DNA of 33,718 nucleotides from contig JASHPE010000035.1 of NCBI GenBank assembly GCA_030038235.1, positions 1 through 33,718 on the forward strand, read 5' to 3'. The DNA comes from Terriglobia bacterium (GTDB lineage: Bacteria; Acidobacteriota; Terriglobia; UBA7540). Positions 26,054 to 33,718 of the stretch are shown here, in pieces. The notes beneath the pieces were generated by a model that saw only the letters and a program-made list of their open reading frames with translations, was not told the DNA's origin and did no database searches. Both the position numbers and the translations under genes were made by a program. Numbering within the stretch: position 1 is the first letter of the stretch; each line of letters opens with the position of its first letter.

Positions 26054-26854
26054 TTATAAACGACCTTCCTGCATAGTCAAAGTCGCACCCGGCGCCGTCC
26101 GAACCTCGTCGAACTCGGTGAGAATGTCCGCCCCATCGGGGGTAATCGCAACCATGTGTTCGAAGTGCGCCGAGTACTGGCCGTCGGCTGTGACCGCCGT
26201 CCACTTGTCCTTCAGCACCTTCACGTCCGCGCGGCCCGCGTTGACCATGGGCTCGATGGCAATCACCATCCCGGGCTTCAGCACGGGCCCGCGTCCTGCC
26301 TGACCATAATTTGGAACCTGGGGTTCCTCGTGCAGAGCGCGTCCCACACCATGGCCCACAAACTCGCGCACCACGGAATAACCGTTCTCTTCCGCGTGCT
26401 GCTGCACCGCCCACGAGATGTCGCCGACGCGATTACCAGCCCTTGCCTGGCGGATACCAAGGTCCAGGCATTCCTGGGTCACACGCATCAGCCGTTGCAG
26501 CGGCTCTGAAATCTCTCCTATGGCTGCGGTGAGCGCCGAATCGCCATAATAGCCGTCGAGGATCACGCCCAAGTCCAGGCTGACGATATCGCCTTCCTTC
26601 AACCGCCGTTCCGAAGGGATGGAATGAATGATCTCCTCATTCACGGACGCGCAAAGGCAGCACGGATAGCCCCGATAGCCTTTGAAAGCCGGCTTGGCTC
26701 CTGCTTCCTCAAGGCGCCCTTCCACGAAGCGCTCGAGGTCGAGCGTGCTCACGCCCGGGCGAGCCTGCCGGCGCGTCTCCTCGAGCAACTGACGCACCAG
26801 GCGACCGCTGCGCCGCAGTTTTTCGATCTCCGACTTGGAGCGGCAAATAATCAT
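26054..26854 (-). CDS. map: Methionine aminopeptidase, type I
   Basis: Map removes the N-terminal methionine from nascent proteins. The 266-residue enzyme keeps all five metal ligands: Asp in SLDLGV, Asp in YGDSALT, His in VGHGVGRALHEEP, Glu in AIEPM and Glu in AHFEHMV. It has no N-terminal zinc extension. The start ATG overlaps the adk stop as ATGA. This is a housekeeping M24 protein with an intact metal site and offers a direct comparison for the two divergent M24 proteins near the start of the window. Confidence 0.97.
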   Translation of the reverse strand: MIICRSKSEIEKLRRSGRLVRQLLEETRRQARPGVSTLDLERFVEGRLEEAGAKPAFKGYRGYPCCLCASVNEEIIHSIPSERRLKEGDIVSLDLGVILDGYYGDSALTAAIGEISEPLQRLMRVTQECLDLGIRQARAGNRVGDISWAVQQHAEENGYSVVREFVGHGVGRALHEEPQVPNYGQAGRGPVLKPGMVIAIEPMVNAGRADVKVLKDKWTAVTADGQYSAHFEHMVAITPDGADILTEFDEVRTAPGATLTMQEGRL

Positions 26855-27534
26855 GCGCTGGTTGCCAGCTCACGCGACACCAGTTCGATGACATCGCGCG
26901 CTACTTCGGCGGGCGCCCGGTCCCCGTCCACTTCCCAGAGTTGGTGGCGGACCCGATAGTAGTCGAGCAGCGGCCGCGTCAGGACCTCGTAAGCGTCGAG
27001 ACGCTGCCGGATGGCAACCTCCTTGTCATCGGCGCGCGTCACCAGAGCGGCGCCGTCAATGTCGCAGACTTCATCCACCTTGGGCGGATCGAAGTACATG
27101 TTATAGATCCGCCCGCAAATCGGGCACGTCCGGCGCCCGCTCAGGCGCTTCAACAGGACCCACGACTCGACGTGAATGTATATCACGAGAGGCGCGCCCC
27201 GGCCCTGCTCTCGAAGCAGCCGCTCCAGAAAGTCCGCCTGGCCGATGGTGCGGGGAAAACCGTCCAGAATAAAACCCGTCTGGCAATCCGGCCGAGCCAG
27301 ACGTTCGGCGGCAATGCCGCTGACGATTTCATCCGAAACCAGCTCGCCGCTCTCCATGCGCTCCTTCGCAGCGAGACCCAGTGGCGTGCCCAGTCTTACC
27401 GCCTCACGCAGCATCTCACCTGTGGAGATATGGGGAATCCCAAAGGCGACGGAGACGGCCTGGGCCTGTGTTCCCTTGCCCGCCCCCGGAGGCCCGAAGA
27501 AAATCAGCGCCTGTGCTTTCAACAGCCTTCGCAC
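26851..27534 (-). CDS. adk: Adenylate kinase
   Basis: Adk interconverts AMP, ADP and ATP. The 227-residue protein has the P-loop FFGPPGAGKGTQ, the AMP-site segments HISTGEMLREAV and GFILDGFPRTIGQA, and a long LID domain. The LID carries CPIC and a later C..D pair (VDEVCDIDGAAL), a zinc-site pattern. The start is GTG, 7 bp after the secY stop; the first seven residues are not conserved, so an internal start at TTG is possible. Confidence 0.97.
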   Translation of the reverse strand: MRRLLKAQALIFFGPPGAGKGTQAQAVSVAFGIPHISTGEMLREAVRLGTPLGLAAKERMESGELVSDEIVSGIAAERLARPDCQTGFILDGFPRTIGQADFLERLLREQGRGAPLVIYIHVESWVLLKRLSGRRTCPICGRIYNMYFDPPKVDEVCDIDGAALVTRADDKEVAIRQRLDAYEVLTRPLLDYYRVRHQLWEVDGDRAPAEVARDVIELVSRELATSA

Positions 27535-27541
27535 ACTCGGA

Positions 27542-28945
27542 TCACGACGCCCGGCGCCCGCGCACCCGGCCTTTCTTCAGGAAACCCTCATAGTGCCGCA
27601 TAATCAACTGGGCTTCCACTTGTTGCACCGTATCCATGGCCACACCGACTACGATCAGCAGCGACGTTCCACCGAAGTAGAAGTTGACGTTCAACCCGTG
27701 CAGCAGCCATGTCGGCATGTGCGAGTCAAACCAGCCCCCACCCAGCCATATCGGCAGGTGATTCAGTCTCAGACCCGCCAGCATGATCTCGGGAATCAGC
27801 GCCACGATCGCCAGGTAGATGCCGCCGACCCAGGTGATCTTGGTCAGCACATCATCCAGATAATCGGCCGTCCGCTTACCCGGACGAATCCCGGGGATGA
27901 AGCCGCCCTGCTTGCGGACGTTGTCGGCCACATCGTCCGGGTTGTAAATAATCGAAAGATAGAAGTGCGCGAAGAAGATGATCAACAGGACATACGAAAG
28001 CGTATAAAGCGGTTCGCCATAAGCAAACAAGGACAAGAAGGCGTTGATCGCGTGGGCGACCACGCCGTTCTTCCAGAACAGGCCGATGGTCTGAGGGAAA
28101 GTCAGGAGCGATACTGCAAAGATGATCGGCATGACGCCGCCGCTGTTGACCTTAAGCGGCAGGTGGGTGGAAACTCCCCCTACCACGCGCCGGCCTACGA
28201 TGCGTTTGGCGTACTGGATCGGAACGCGCCGCTCGCCGCGTTCGACGAGCACGATGAAGGCCACGATGACGATCATGAACGTCAGGACCACAATCAGGGC
28301 CAGCGGGCTCCAGACGTGCGTCACGAACACTTTGGTGTAAAGGTCGGCGATACCACGCGGCAAACCCACCACAATTCCGGCGAAGATCAGCAGCGACATC
28401 CCGTTGCCGATTCCGCGCGCCGTGATCTGCTCGCCCAACCACATGATGAAGATGGCGCCCGCCGTCAACGTCAGCACCGTGGTGAGGATGAAGATCGGCC
28501 CCGGATCGCTCACCAGGGCTACGCCGTTGCTCGTCTGGCGCTCCAGCGCCACGGCAATGCCAAACGCCTGGAAAGCCGAGAGACCCAACGTCAGCCAGCG
28601 GGTGTACTCCGTGATCTTGCGGCGCCCGAGATCGCCCTCCTTCGACAGCTTCTCCAAGGTCGGCGATACCACGGTCAGGAGCTGAAGGATGATCGAAGCC
28701 GTGATGTACGGCATGATGCCGAGGGCGAAAACCGTGAACCGCCGGAGGCTGCCGCCGGAGAACATCGAGAGCAGGCCAAAAAGGCTGCCGCCCATGCTGT
28801 TAAAGAATTGCTCGAAGACGTGCGAGTTCACGCCGGGTGTGGGAATGAACGCGCCCAGGCGATATACCGCCAGCATCAGGAGGGTGAACGAAATCCTCTT
28901 TCTTAAATCCGGAATCTCCGTGATACTTTTGAGCGATTCCATCAT
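27542..28945 (-). CDS. secY: Protein translocase subunit SecY
   Basis: SecY is the channel of the Sec translocon in the inner membrane. The 467-residue protein has ten hydrophobic segments. Its N-terminal motif is DLRKRISFTLLMLAVYRLGAFIPTPGV, the plug region follows, and the large cytoplasmic loop reads VERGERRVPIQYAKRIVGRR. The late segment GKRTADYLDDVLTKITWVGG precedes helix 9. It overlaps rplO by 4 bp (ATGA). Confidence 0.98.
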   Translation of the reverse strand: MMESLKSITEIPDLRKRISFTLLMLAVYRLGAFIPTPGVNSHVFEQFFNSMGGSLFGLLSMFSGGSLRRFTVFALGIMPYITASIILQLLTVVSPTLEKLSKEGDLGRRKITEYTRWLTLGLSAFQAFGIAVALERQTSNGVALVSDPGPIFILTTVLTLTAGAIFIMWLGEQITARGIGNGMSLLIFAGIVVGLPRGIADLYTKVFVTHVWSPLALIVVLTFMIVIVAFIVLVERGERRVPIQYAKRIVGRRVVGGVSTHLPLKVNSGGVMPIIFAVSLLTFPQTIGLFWKNGVVAHAINAFLSLFAYGEPLYTLSYVLLIIFFAHFYLSIIYNPDDVADNVRKQGGFIPGIRPGKRTADYLDDVLTKITWVGGIYLAIVALIPEIMLAGLRLNHLPIWLGGGWFDSHMPTWLLHGLNVNFYFGGTSLLIVVGVAMDTVQQVEAQLIMRHYEGFLKKGRVRGRRAS

Positions 28946-29394
28946 ACCGGGATTACCTCTGCCGTACCGCCGGCCTTCTGGATCTTCTCCATGGCCGACT
29001 TGGAAAAGAAATGCGCCGTGACGTGAAGTGGACCCTGAAGCTCGCCTTCACCGAGGATCTTCAAGCCGTCCAGCATCTTCTTGACGAGCCCGCGCTCGAA
29101 CACCGTTTCCGGCGTCACCTTATCGCCGGCCGCGAATCCCTTGAGATCGCTCAGATTCAGGATGGCGTGATGCTTCTTGAAGATGTTGGTGAAGCCGCGC
29201 TTGGGCAGCCGGCGATGCAAGGGCATCTGGCCGCCTTCGAATCCGCTGCGCGTGCGCGATCCCGTGCGCGAGCGCTGGCCCTTCTCGCCGCGCGTCGCAG
29301 TCTTGCCGTGACCCTCACCGATACCGGTGCCGATCCGCTTCCGGCGATGACGCGCTCCGCGGGGCGGGCGCAATGATCCAACGTGAGTGCTCAT
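28942..29394 (-). CDS. rplO: 50S ribosomal protein L15
   Basis: uL15 is a late-assembling large-subunit protein. The 150-residue sequence has the basic Gly-rich N-terminus (GSLRPPRGARHRRKRIGTGI, GHGKTATRGEKGQRSRTG), then FEGGQMPLHRRLPKRGFTN and the C-terminal LKILGEGELQGPLHVTAHFF. It follows rpmD by 3 bp. Confidence 0.98.
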   Translation of the reverse strand: MSTHVGSLRPPRGARHRRKRIGTGIGEGHGKTATRGEKGQRSRTGSRTRSGFEGGQMPLHRRLPKRGFTNIFKKHHAILNLSDLKGFAAGDKVTPETVFERGLVKKMLDGLKILGEGELQGPLHVTAHFFSKSAMEKIQKAGGTAEVIPV

Positions 29395-29397
29395 AGA

Positions 29398-29790
29398 CTA
29401 GTCCTTCGCCTCGGCATCGGCCCCTTCGGCCTCGGGTTCGACGGCAGCGACGTCAGCCGGAACCTCGGGTTCACTGCCCTGCAAGGCAGGCGCATCGGCT
29501 GTCGACCCGGTATGGGCCGCCACAGCCGGAGTCTCGGTAGCCGGCATGGCGCCGATAATCGTGTACTCGGGAACCGCGGCCCATGCGGGGGCACGCGTCA
29601 CACCGATCACCTCAACCAAGTGGGGCACTTTGGCGATCAGACCGCGAACGACCGGGGTATCCTGGCGCTCGACCACATGGTGAAGCCGCCGCAGTCCGAG
29701 CGAGCGGACAACCTCGGCCTGCTTGCGGTTGAAAGCAATGCCGCTACGTACCCACTTGATCCGTACCGTTCCCTGGTCAGCCTTTGCCAT
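29398..29790 (-). CDS. rpmD: 50S ribosomal protein L30 with long C-terminal extension
   Basis: The first 60 or so residues are a normal uL30 (VRIKWVRSGIAFNRKQAEVV, LGLRRLHHVVERQDTPVVRG, KVPHLVEV). Bacterial L30 is usually about 60 residues; here about 68 more follow, rich in Pro, Ala, Glu and Asp and probably disordered. The frame is open up to a stop 3 bp before rplO, so this tail is the actual end of the gene and not an overlap artefact. The 113-bp gap before it, after rpsE, contains no recognised feature. Confidence 0.93.
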   Translation of the reverse strand: MAKADQGTVRIKWVRSGIAFNRKQAEVVRSLGLRRLHHVVERQDTPVVRGLIAKVPHLVEVIGVTRAPAWAAVPEYTIIGAMPATETPAVAAHTGSTADAPALQGSEPEVPADVAAVEPEAEGADAEAKD

Positions 29791-29903
29791 CAGAACCCTC
29801 TAGTACCGTCGGGCCAATCCGCAATGGGAGAGATATTTTCCCAAGTCCCTGCCCATCAGCAACATTCCAGCTTCGCTTGCGCGCGACCGAGCCCGTAGCC
29901 CGC

Positions 29904-30398
29904 TCAGAGATCGTCGGCCGTTTTCCCGCGTGTGTTAGCAACTTCTTCGGCATTGCGCAGTTGCAGCAGAGCGTCCATCGTCGCCTTGACCACGTTGTGC
30001 GGATTGGTGGTTCCGAGCGACTTCGTCAGGACGTTCTGGATGCCGACCGCCTGGATCACGGCCCGTACCGCCCCGCCTGCGATCACGCCGGTACCCTCCG
30101 AAGCGGGCTTCAGCAGAACCCGGCCCGCTCCATAGCGTCCGAGGGCGGTGTGGGGAATCGACGTCTGGGTGATATTGACCCGTACCAGCGCCTTCTTCGC
30201 CGCTTCGATCCCTTTGCGAATGGCCTGAGGGACTTCCCGCGCCTTGCCGGACCCGTATCCGACGTGTCCGCCACCGTCGCCCACTACGACCAAAGCCGAA
30301 AAGCTCAGATTCTTGCCGCCCTTCACGACCTTGGTGACGCGGTTGATCGAGACGACCTGGTCCTTTAGTGTCAGCGTATCAGCGTCAATCCTACTCAA
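29904..30398 (-). CDS. rpsE: 30S ribosomal protein S5
   Basis: uS5 helps maintain decoding accuracy and mRNA unwinding. The 164-residue protein has [56 protein letters not shown] and the later [20 protein letters not shown]. The TTG at 30398 ([11 protein letters not shown]) is chosen because GGGAGGA lies directly upstream and the gene then begins 13 bp after the rplR stop. The longer frame to 30485 would read into rplR. Confidence 0.96.
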   Translation of the reverse strand: MSRIDADTLTLKDQVVSINRVTKVVKGGKNLSFSALVVVGDGGGHVGYGSGKAREVPQAIRKGIEAAKKALVRVNITQTSIPHTALGRYGAGRVLLKPASEGTGVIAGGAVRAVIQAVGIQNVLTKSLGTTNPHNVVKATMDALLQLRNAEEVANTRGKTADDL

Positions 30399-30411
30399 AC
30401 GGTCCTCCCAG

Positions 30412-30780
30412 CTAGAATTCGAGCCCGGCCTCGCGAGCCGCGTCCGCGAGCGCCCGCACCCGTCCGTGATAAGCGTATCCGCCACGATCGAAGACCACGC
30501 GTGCGATGTCGGCTTGCTTGGCGCGTGTCGCCAGCGCTTTGCCGACGCTCTTGGCCGCGGCCACGTTGCCGCCGGTCTTCATCGTCGCACGCACGTCCTT
30601 GTCGCGCGTTGACGCCGCGACCAGGGTCCGGCCGCTGGCGTCGTCCACGATCTGAGCGTAGATGTGATTGGTGGAGCGAAACACGTTCAGACGCGGGCGC
30701 GACGCGTCGCCCGCCACCCGCGCCCGCAATCGCCGGTGAATCCTGCGCCGCGTGTCGTCCTTGGAAGTCTGCTTCAACAT
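30412..30780 (-). CDS. rplR: 50S ribosomal protein L18
   Basis: uL18 binds 5S rRNA with L5 and L25. The 122-residue protein has [35 protein letters not shown] and the end [27 protein letters not shown] 96-bp spacer carrying an intergenic hairpin module separates it from rplF, which is unusual in this operon. Confidence 0.98.
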   Translation of the reverse strand: MLKQTSKDDTRRRIHRRLRARVAGDASRPRLNVFRSTNHIYAQIVDDASGRTLVAASTRDKDVRATMKTGGNVAAAKSVGKALATRAKQADIARVVFDRGGYAYHGRVRALADAAREAGLEF

Positions 30781-30817
30781 ACCGTAACCTCAGTCTCTTG
30801 GCTCACCAATACCACTG

Positions 30818-30868
30818 CACTGCAGGCTGGAAGCCTGCAGGACAGCGGGCCGGACGCCCCCGCTACGC
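30818..30868. repeat. Intergenic hairpin module between rplF and rplR
   Basis: The segment TGCAGGCT gga AGCCTGCA is a perfect 8-bp stem. It is followed by cagcgggccggacgcccccg and ctacg, which match the cagcgggcgggacggccgcgctacg part of the MITE-like element at 18412-18580. It lies within the spc operon spacer. Confidence 0.75.
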
Positions 30869-30876
30869 CCTCAGCG

Positions 30877-31428
30877 CTATTGTTTGGCCGCGCCGGCGCC
30901 CGCTGCCGCCTTGCCAACCTTCTTTTTCAGCCGCTCGCCGGTGTATCGAATCCCCTTGTTCTTGTATGGGTCCGGCGGTCTCAGCCCGCGGATTTCGGCG
31001 GCCACCTGTCCCACCTGCTGCTTGTCAGCGCCCTTCACGACCAAGTGGGTCATCTTCTCCACCGTAACCTCAATCCCTTTCGGCAGCGGAAACTCGATCG
31101 GGTGGGAATAGCCCAAAGTGAACGTTACCGAAGGTCCTTTGCTTTCGGCGCGATAGCCGATGCCTACAATATCAAGATGCCTCTCGAAGCCATCGGTGAC
31201 ACCCTTGACGGCGTTCGCCAGGAGGCTCCGGCTGAGACCGTGCAGGGCGGCGTGGCCATCGTCGTCGCGGCCCAGAGTAACATGGCCGTCTTTACGCTCC
31301 AAGCGGATCCCTTCCGGCAATGGCACCTGCAGGCTGCCCTTCGGCCCCTTCACAACCGCCACCGTACCTTGCATATCCACGGAGGCGCCTCGCGGCAGGT
31401 CGATCGGTTTCTTTCCAATGCGTGACAT
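30877..31428 (-). CDS. rplF: 50S ribosomal protein L6
   Basis: uL6 binds 23S rRNA near the sarcin-ricin loop. The 183-residue protein has [33 protein letters not shown], a second domain with [20 protein letters not shown] and the end [20 protein letters not shown] 135-bp spacer with heptamer repeats lies between it and rpsH. Confidence 0.98.
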   Translation of the reverse strand: MSRIGKKPIDLPRGASVDMQGTVAVVKGPKGSLQVPLPEGIRLERKDGHVTLGRDDDGHAALHGLSRSLLANAVKGVTDGFERHLDIVGIGYRAESKGPSVTFTLGYSHPIEFPLPKGIEVTVEKMTHLVVKGADKQQVGQVAAEIRGLRPPDPYKNKGIRYTGERLKKKVGKAAAGAGAAKQ

Positions 31429-31466
31429 AATCTTCTTCCCTGTATTTTCCGGTGGCGCGCTTCCTT

Positions 31467-31556
31467 AGAGCTCTCGGCTTTAAGCCCTCAGCTCTCAGCC
31501 TTCAGCAGAGAAGGGCTCGATCGCCGATGCCTGATAGCTGATGGCCGACGGCTCCC
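31467..31556. repeat. Heptamer repeat with opposing arm between rpsH and rplF
   Basis: Units of the type agccctc, agctctc, agccttc (31469-31508) are followed by units of the opposing type gccgatg, cctgata, gctgatg, gccgacg (31521-31551). The 7-bp period is clear and the two halves can pair imperfectly. The spacer contains no gene. Confidence 0.8.
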
Positions 31557-31563
31557 AGGGACC

Positions 31564-31965
31564 TCACCAGACATTACAAATCAATTCCCCGCCCACCCCA
31601 GCGCGGCGCGCCGCTTTCCCAGTCATCACACCTTGCGGTGTGGTCAGGATGGCAACCCCAAGGCCGCCCAGCACCTTCGGCACTTCGTCTTTCCCCACAT
31701 AAACCCGGCGTCCGGGTTTGGAAATGCGCTCCAGCGCCGAAATAACGCTCAAGCCCTCGGTGTCATAGCGCAGATTGATGCGCAACACCTTCTTCTTGCC
31801 TTCTTCCGCGACTTTATAGTTGCCGATGTAGCCTTCATCCTTCAAGATGCGCGCGAGTTCCACCTTAAGCTTCGACGATGGCATCTCGACGCGAGCGTGC
31901 CGCGCGCGAATTCCGTTGCGCACGCGCGTCAACATGTCGGCAACTGGATCGGTTACAACTCCCAT
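31564..31965 (-). CDS. rpsH: 30S ribosomal protein S8
   Basis: uS8 is a primary 16S rRNA binder and the translational repressor of the spc operon in E. coli. The 133-residue protein has DPVADMLTRVRNGIRARHAR, SKLKVELARILKDEGYI, the long strand section RISKPGRRVYVG and the conserved end GVAILTTPQGVMTGKAARRA followed by GGELICNVW. Repeat-bearing spacers lie on both sides. Confidence 0.98.
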   Translation of the reverse strand: MGVVTDPVADMLTRVRNGIRARHARVEMPSSKLKVELARILKDEGYIGNYKVAEEGKKKVLRINLRYDTEGLSVISALERISKPGRRVYVGKDEVPKVLGGLGVAILTTPQGVMTGKAARRAGVGGELICNVW

Positions 31966-31977
31966 AGCATTTCCTCA

Positions 31978-32070
31978 ACTCGTCATTAGTCATTGGTCCC
32001 TAGTCCTTCGTCATTTGTCCTTAGCCTGTGCGCCAGCGACCAGGGACTAACGACCAATGACAAAGGACAA
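31978..32070. repeat. Heptamer repeat with opposing arm between rpsN and rpsH
   Basis: Units tcattag, tcattgg, tccctag, tccttcg, tcatttg, tccttag (period 7) are followed, after a short centre, by cagggactaacgaccaatga and caaaggacaa, the reverse-complement type. The 93-bp element fills nearly the whole 105-bp spacer and stops at the rpsN stop codon. Confidence 0.88.
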
Positions 32071-32256
32071 TCACCAACTTGATTTGATAACTCCGGGAAT
32101 ATCCCCTTGCAACGCCAATTGCCGGAAACAGAGCCGGCACAAGTCGAACTTCCGCAGGTAGCCGCGGGGACGGCCACACCGTCCGCAGCGGTTGCGGTGT
32201 TGGATCTTGTACTTCGGCTTCCTTACCAGCTTCGCCATCTGCGAAAGACGCGCCAC
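32071..32256 (-). CDS. rpsN: 30S ribosomal protein S14, zinc-binding (type Z)
   Basis: uS14 sits in the head of the small subunit. The 61-residue protein has the short zinc form: [20 protein letters not shown] with four cysteines, and the end [13 protein letters not shown]. The GTG at 32256 is the start because GGGAGGA lies 6 nt upstream, inside the end of rplE, and the full 61-residue family length results. The gap to rplE is 3 bp. Confidence 0.97.
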   Translation of the reverse strand: MARLSQMAKLVRKPKYKIQHRNRCGRCGRPRGYLRKFDLCRLCFRQLALQGDIPGVIKSSW

Positions 32257-32259
32257 AGC

Positions 32260-32853
32260 TTATCCTCCCGCCTTCGTCTCGGCCGCTCCCGCCGCCGGAC
32301 GGCGGCCTTCCGGCCGGAAAGGCATGCCGAAATGCCGCAGCAGCGCCATCGCCTCGGCGTCGGTCCGCGCATCGGTGACAATCGAGATGTTCATGCCTTT
32401 CACTTTGTCGACCTTCGAATAATCAATCTCAGGAAACACCATTTGGTCGCGCAGTCCCAAGGTGTAATTGCCGCGTCCGTCGAACGCCCGCGACGAGAGA
32501 CCGCGGAAATCACGCACGCGCGGCAGGGCCACGTTCATCAAGCGGTCCAGAAACTCGTACATGCGGTCGCCACGGAGCGTGACCATAGCGCCGATGGGCA
32601 TGTTCTTGCGCAGTTTGAAATTCGCGATCGACTTGCGCGCGCGTGTGATGACCGCCTTCTGCCCCGTGATCAGCCCCAACTCCAGGCCCGCCGAATCGAG
32701 GAGCTTGGCGTTCTGAATCGCCTCGCCCAGGCCCATGTTCACCACCACCTTCTTGACCCGCGGCACCGCCATCGGGTTGGTGTACTTGAACTCCTTGGTC
32801 AGGGCGGGAACAATCTCTTTTTGGTAGCGTTCTTTCAGTCGTGGTGTTGTCAT
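32260..32853 (-). CDS. rplE: 50S ribosomal protein L5
   Basis: uL5 binds 5S rRNA and contacts the P-site tRNA. The 197-residue protein has [60 protein letters not shown] and [20 protein letters not shown]. Its last 17 residues (Pro/Ala/Gly/Lys-rich) are an extension beyond the usual 180, and their codons contain the ribosome site of rpsN. Confidence 0.98.
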   Translation of the reverse strand: MTTPRLKERYQKEIVPALTKEFKYTNPMAVPRVKKVVVNMGLGEAIQNAKLLDSAGLELGLITGQKAVITRARKSIANFKLRKNMPIGAMVTLRGDRMYEFLDRLMNVALPRVRDFRGLSSRAFDGRGNYTLGLRDQMVFPEIDYSKVDKVKGMNISIVTDARTDAEAMALLRHFGMPFRPEGRRPAAGAAETKAGG

Positions 32854-32862
32854 AGCCAGACT

Positions 32863-33189
32863 CTAATTCTCAAGCACCTTCCCACACTTCGCGCAGACGC
32901 GGACTTTGCCGCCCTCGGCTTTCTGCCGGTGCTGAACGCGCGTCGGTCCGCACTCGCCGCAGACAAGAGCGACATTCGAAATGTGAATCGGCCCTTCCTT
33001 TTCCAGAATGCCGCCGCGAATCTGTTTATTGGGATTCGGACGCGTATGCCGCTTGATCATGTTGACGTGCTCGACGAAGAGCCGCCGCGTGCTGGGCTCC
33101 ACTTCAAGCACCCGGCCGGTCTTGCCCTTGTCGCGGCCCGCCATCACCCGCACTTCGTCGTTCTTGCGAATATCCAGCTTCAAGGCCAT
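32863..33189 (-). CDS. rplX: 50S ribosomal protein L24
   Basis: uL24 starts 50S assembly. The 108-residue protein has the KOW motif (VRVMAGRDKGKTGRVLEVEP), VNMIKRHTRPNPNKQIRGGI and a C-terminal CGEC...CAKC zinc ribbon. Its ATG shares one base with the rplN stop (TAATG), so translation is coupled. Confidence 0.98.
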   Translation of the reverse strand: MALKLDIRKNDEVRVMAGRDKGKTGRVLEVEPSTRRLFVEHVNMIKRHTRPNPNKQIRGGILEKEGPIHISNVALVCGECGPTRVQHRQKAEGGKVRVCAKCGKVLEN

Positions 33190-33557
33190 TAGAGGACCTC
33201 CGGCGCGAGGGACACAATCTTCAGAAACTTCTTCTCGCGCAGCTCGCGGGCCACCGGACCGAAAACGCGCGTTCCAACCGGCTCGCCTGCGTCATTGATC
33301 AGCACGGCCGCGTTCTCGTCGAAGCGGATGTAGCTGCCGTCGCGGCGCCGCTGCTCTTTGCGCATGCGCACGATCACACATTTCACCACTTTGCCCTTGG
33401 GCACCTGGCTGTCGGGCGCCGCTTCCTTCACGTTCGCCGTCACCACGTCGCCAAGGCCGGCCTGCAAGCCGACGTCGTTCCCGAGCGGCAGAATACAGGA
33501 AAGCTTGCGGGCGCCGGAATTATCGGCCACCCGCAGAATGGTTCGCATGCCGATCAT
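33189..33557 (-). CDS. rplN: 50S ribosomal protein L14
   Basis: uL14 contacts the small subunit at a bridge. The 122-residue protein has [65 protein letters not shown] and [20 protein letters not shown]. Its ATG overlaps the rpsQ stop (ATGA). Confidence 0.98.
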   Translation of the reverse strand: MIGMRTILRVADNSGARKLSCILPLGNDVGLQAGLGDVVTANVKEAAPDSQVPKGKVVKCVIVRMRKEQRRRDGSYIRFDENAAVLINDAGEPVGTRVFGPVARELREKKFLKIVSLAPEVL

Positions 33558-33718
33558 ATGGTCACCTCCGGCACCGGCGCCACCTGCTCGGCGCGGCTGA
33601 TCACGTCCACCACGCGCCAGCGCTTGCGCGCCGAGAGCGGACGCGTTTCCTCGATCCGTACCCAGTCACCCACGCGGCATTTTCCGGACTCGTCGTGGGC
33701 CATGAACTTCGCCGATCG
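33554..33718 (-). CDS. rpsQ: 30S ribosomal protein S17, C-terminal part (5' end outside window)
   Basis: The last 54 codons of uS17 are present, running off the window edge. The sequence [20 protein letters not shown] and [20 protein letters not shown] is the typical OB-fold end. A short tail [11 protein letters not shown] follows. It precedes rplN with a 4-bp overlap, as expected for the spc operon order. Confidence 0.95.
   Translation of the reverse strand, partial: RSAKFMAHDESGKCRVGDWVRIEETRPLSARKRWRVVDVISRAEQVAPVPEVTI

Noticed and set aside
25926-26414. 162-codon minus-strand frame over the map 3' end and the infA-map gap
   Set aside because: Most of it is an alternative frame of map, and the part in the gap has no family resemblance or ribosome site.
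27176-28906. 576-codon + strand open frame opposite secY and adk
   Set aside because: The translation is Asp/His/Arg/Gln-rich low complexity, typical of antisense of a membrane protein; secY and adk are certain on the other strand.

Overview
The window looks like a chromosomal segment of a GC-rich, Gram-negative-type environmental bacterium, most likely an Acidobacteriota member. This is an inference from gene content: a Tat-exported FG-GAP/ASPIC/TPR protein, a Gloeo_Verruco-repeat protein, many dispersed intergenic repeats, and a standard bacterial spc-alpha ribosomal operon. No 16S gene is present to settle it.

Region 1 (1-11201, all + strand) is a tightly packed probable operon. It opens with the tail of a CoxG-like protein, followed by a molybdenum-hydroxylase large subunit, a ketopantoate-reductase-like protein, two pita-bread (M24) proteins, an M20-family protein and a Uma2 gene broken by an in-frame TAG. 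It closes with a coenzyme F420 block: cofD, cofC, cofE and an F420-dependent NADP reductase, joined by ATGA overlaps. A reasonable reading is a catabolic module (oxidative hydroxylation plus amide or C-N bond hydrolysis) encoded together with its own F420 supply. The M20 protein and the second M24 protein lack several textbook metal ligands, so their chemistry is open.

Region 2 (11202-18730) holds cytidine deaminase and a roughly 1300-residue exported protein on the minus strand, a 1 kb repeat-rich gap without a credible gene, a secreted Gloeo_Verruco/TIG protein, and a MITE-like element next to a clear sigma70-type promoter for guaB. Region 3 (18731-22106) carries guaB, a VanZ-like membrane protein and an MFS transporter; the last two converge and overlap by 76 bp.

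Region 4 (22141-33718, minus strand) is the spc-alpha operon in the conventional order rpsQ-rplN-rplX-rplE-rpsN-rpsH-rplF-rplR-rpsE-rpmD-rplO-secY-adk-map-infA-rpmJ-rpsM-rpsK-rpsD-rpoA-rplQ, ending in an intrinsic terminator.

The most unusual property is the repeat load. Six loci carry 7-bp-period degenerate repeats, in most cases with a reverse-complement-like arm; each locus has its own heptamer apart from two in the 15.8-16.5 kb gap that share one. Two of the six sit inside the normally compact spc operon, and two encode the C-terminal tails of proteins in region 1. At least four other inverted-repeat families are also present.
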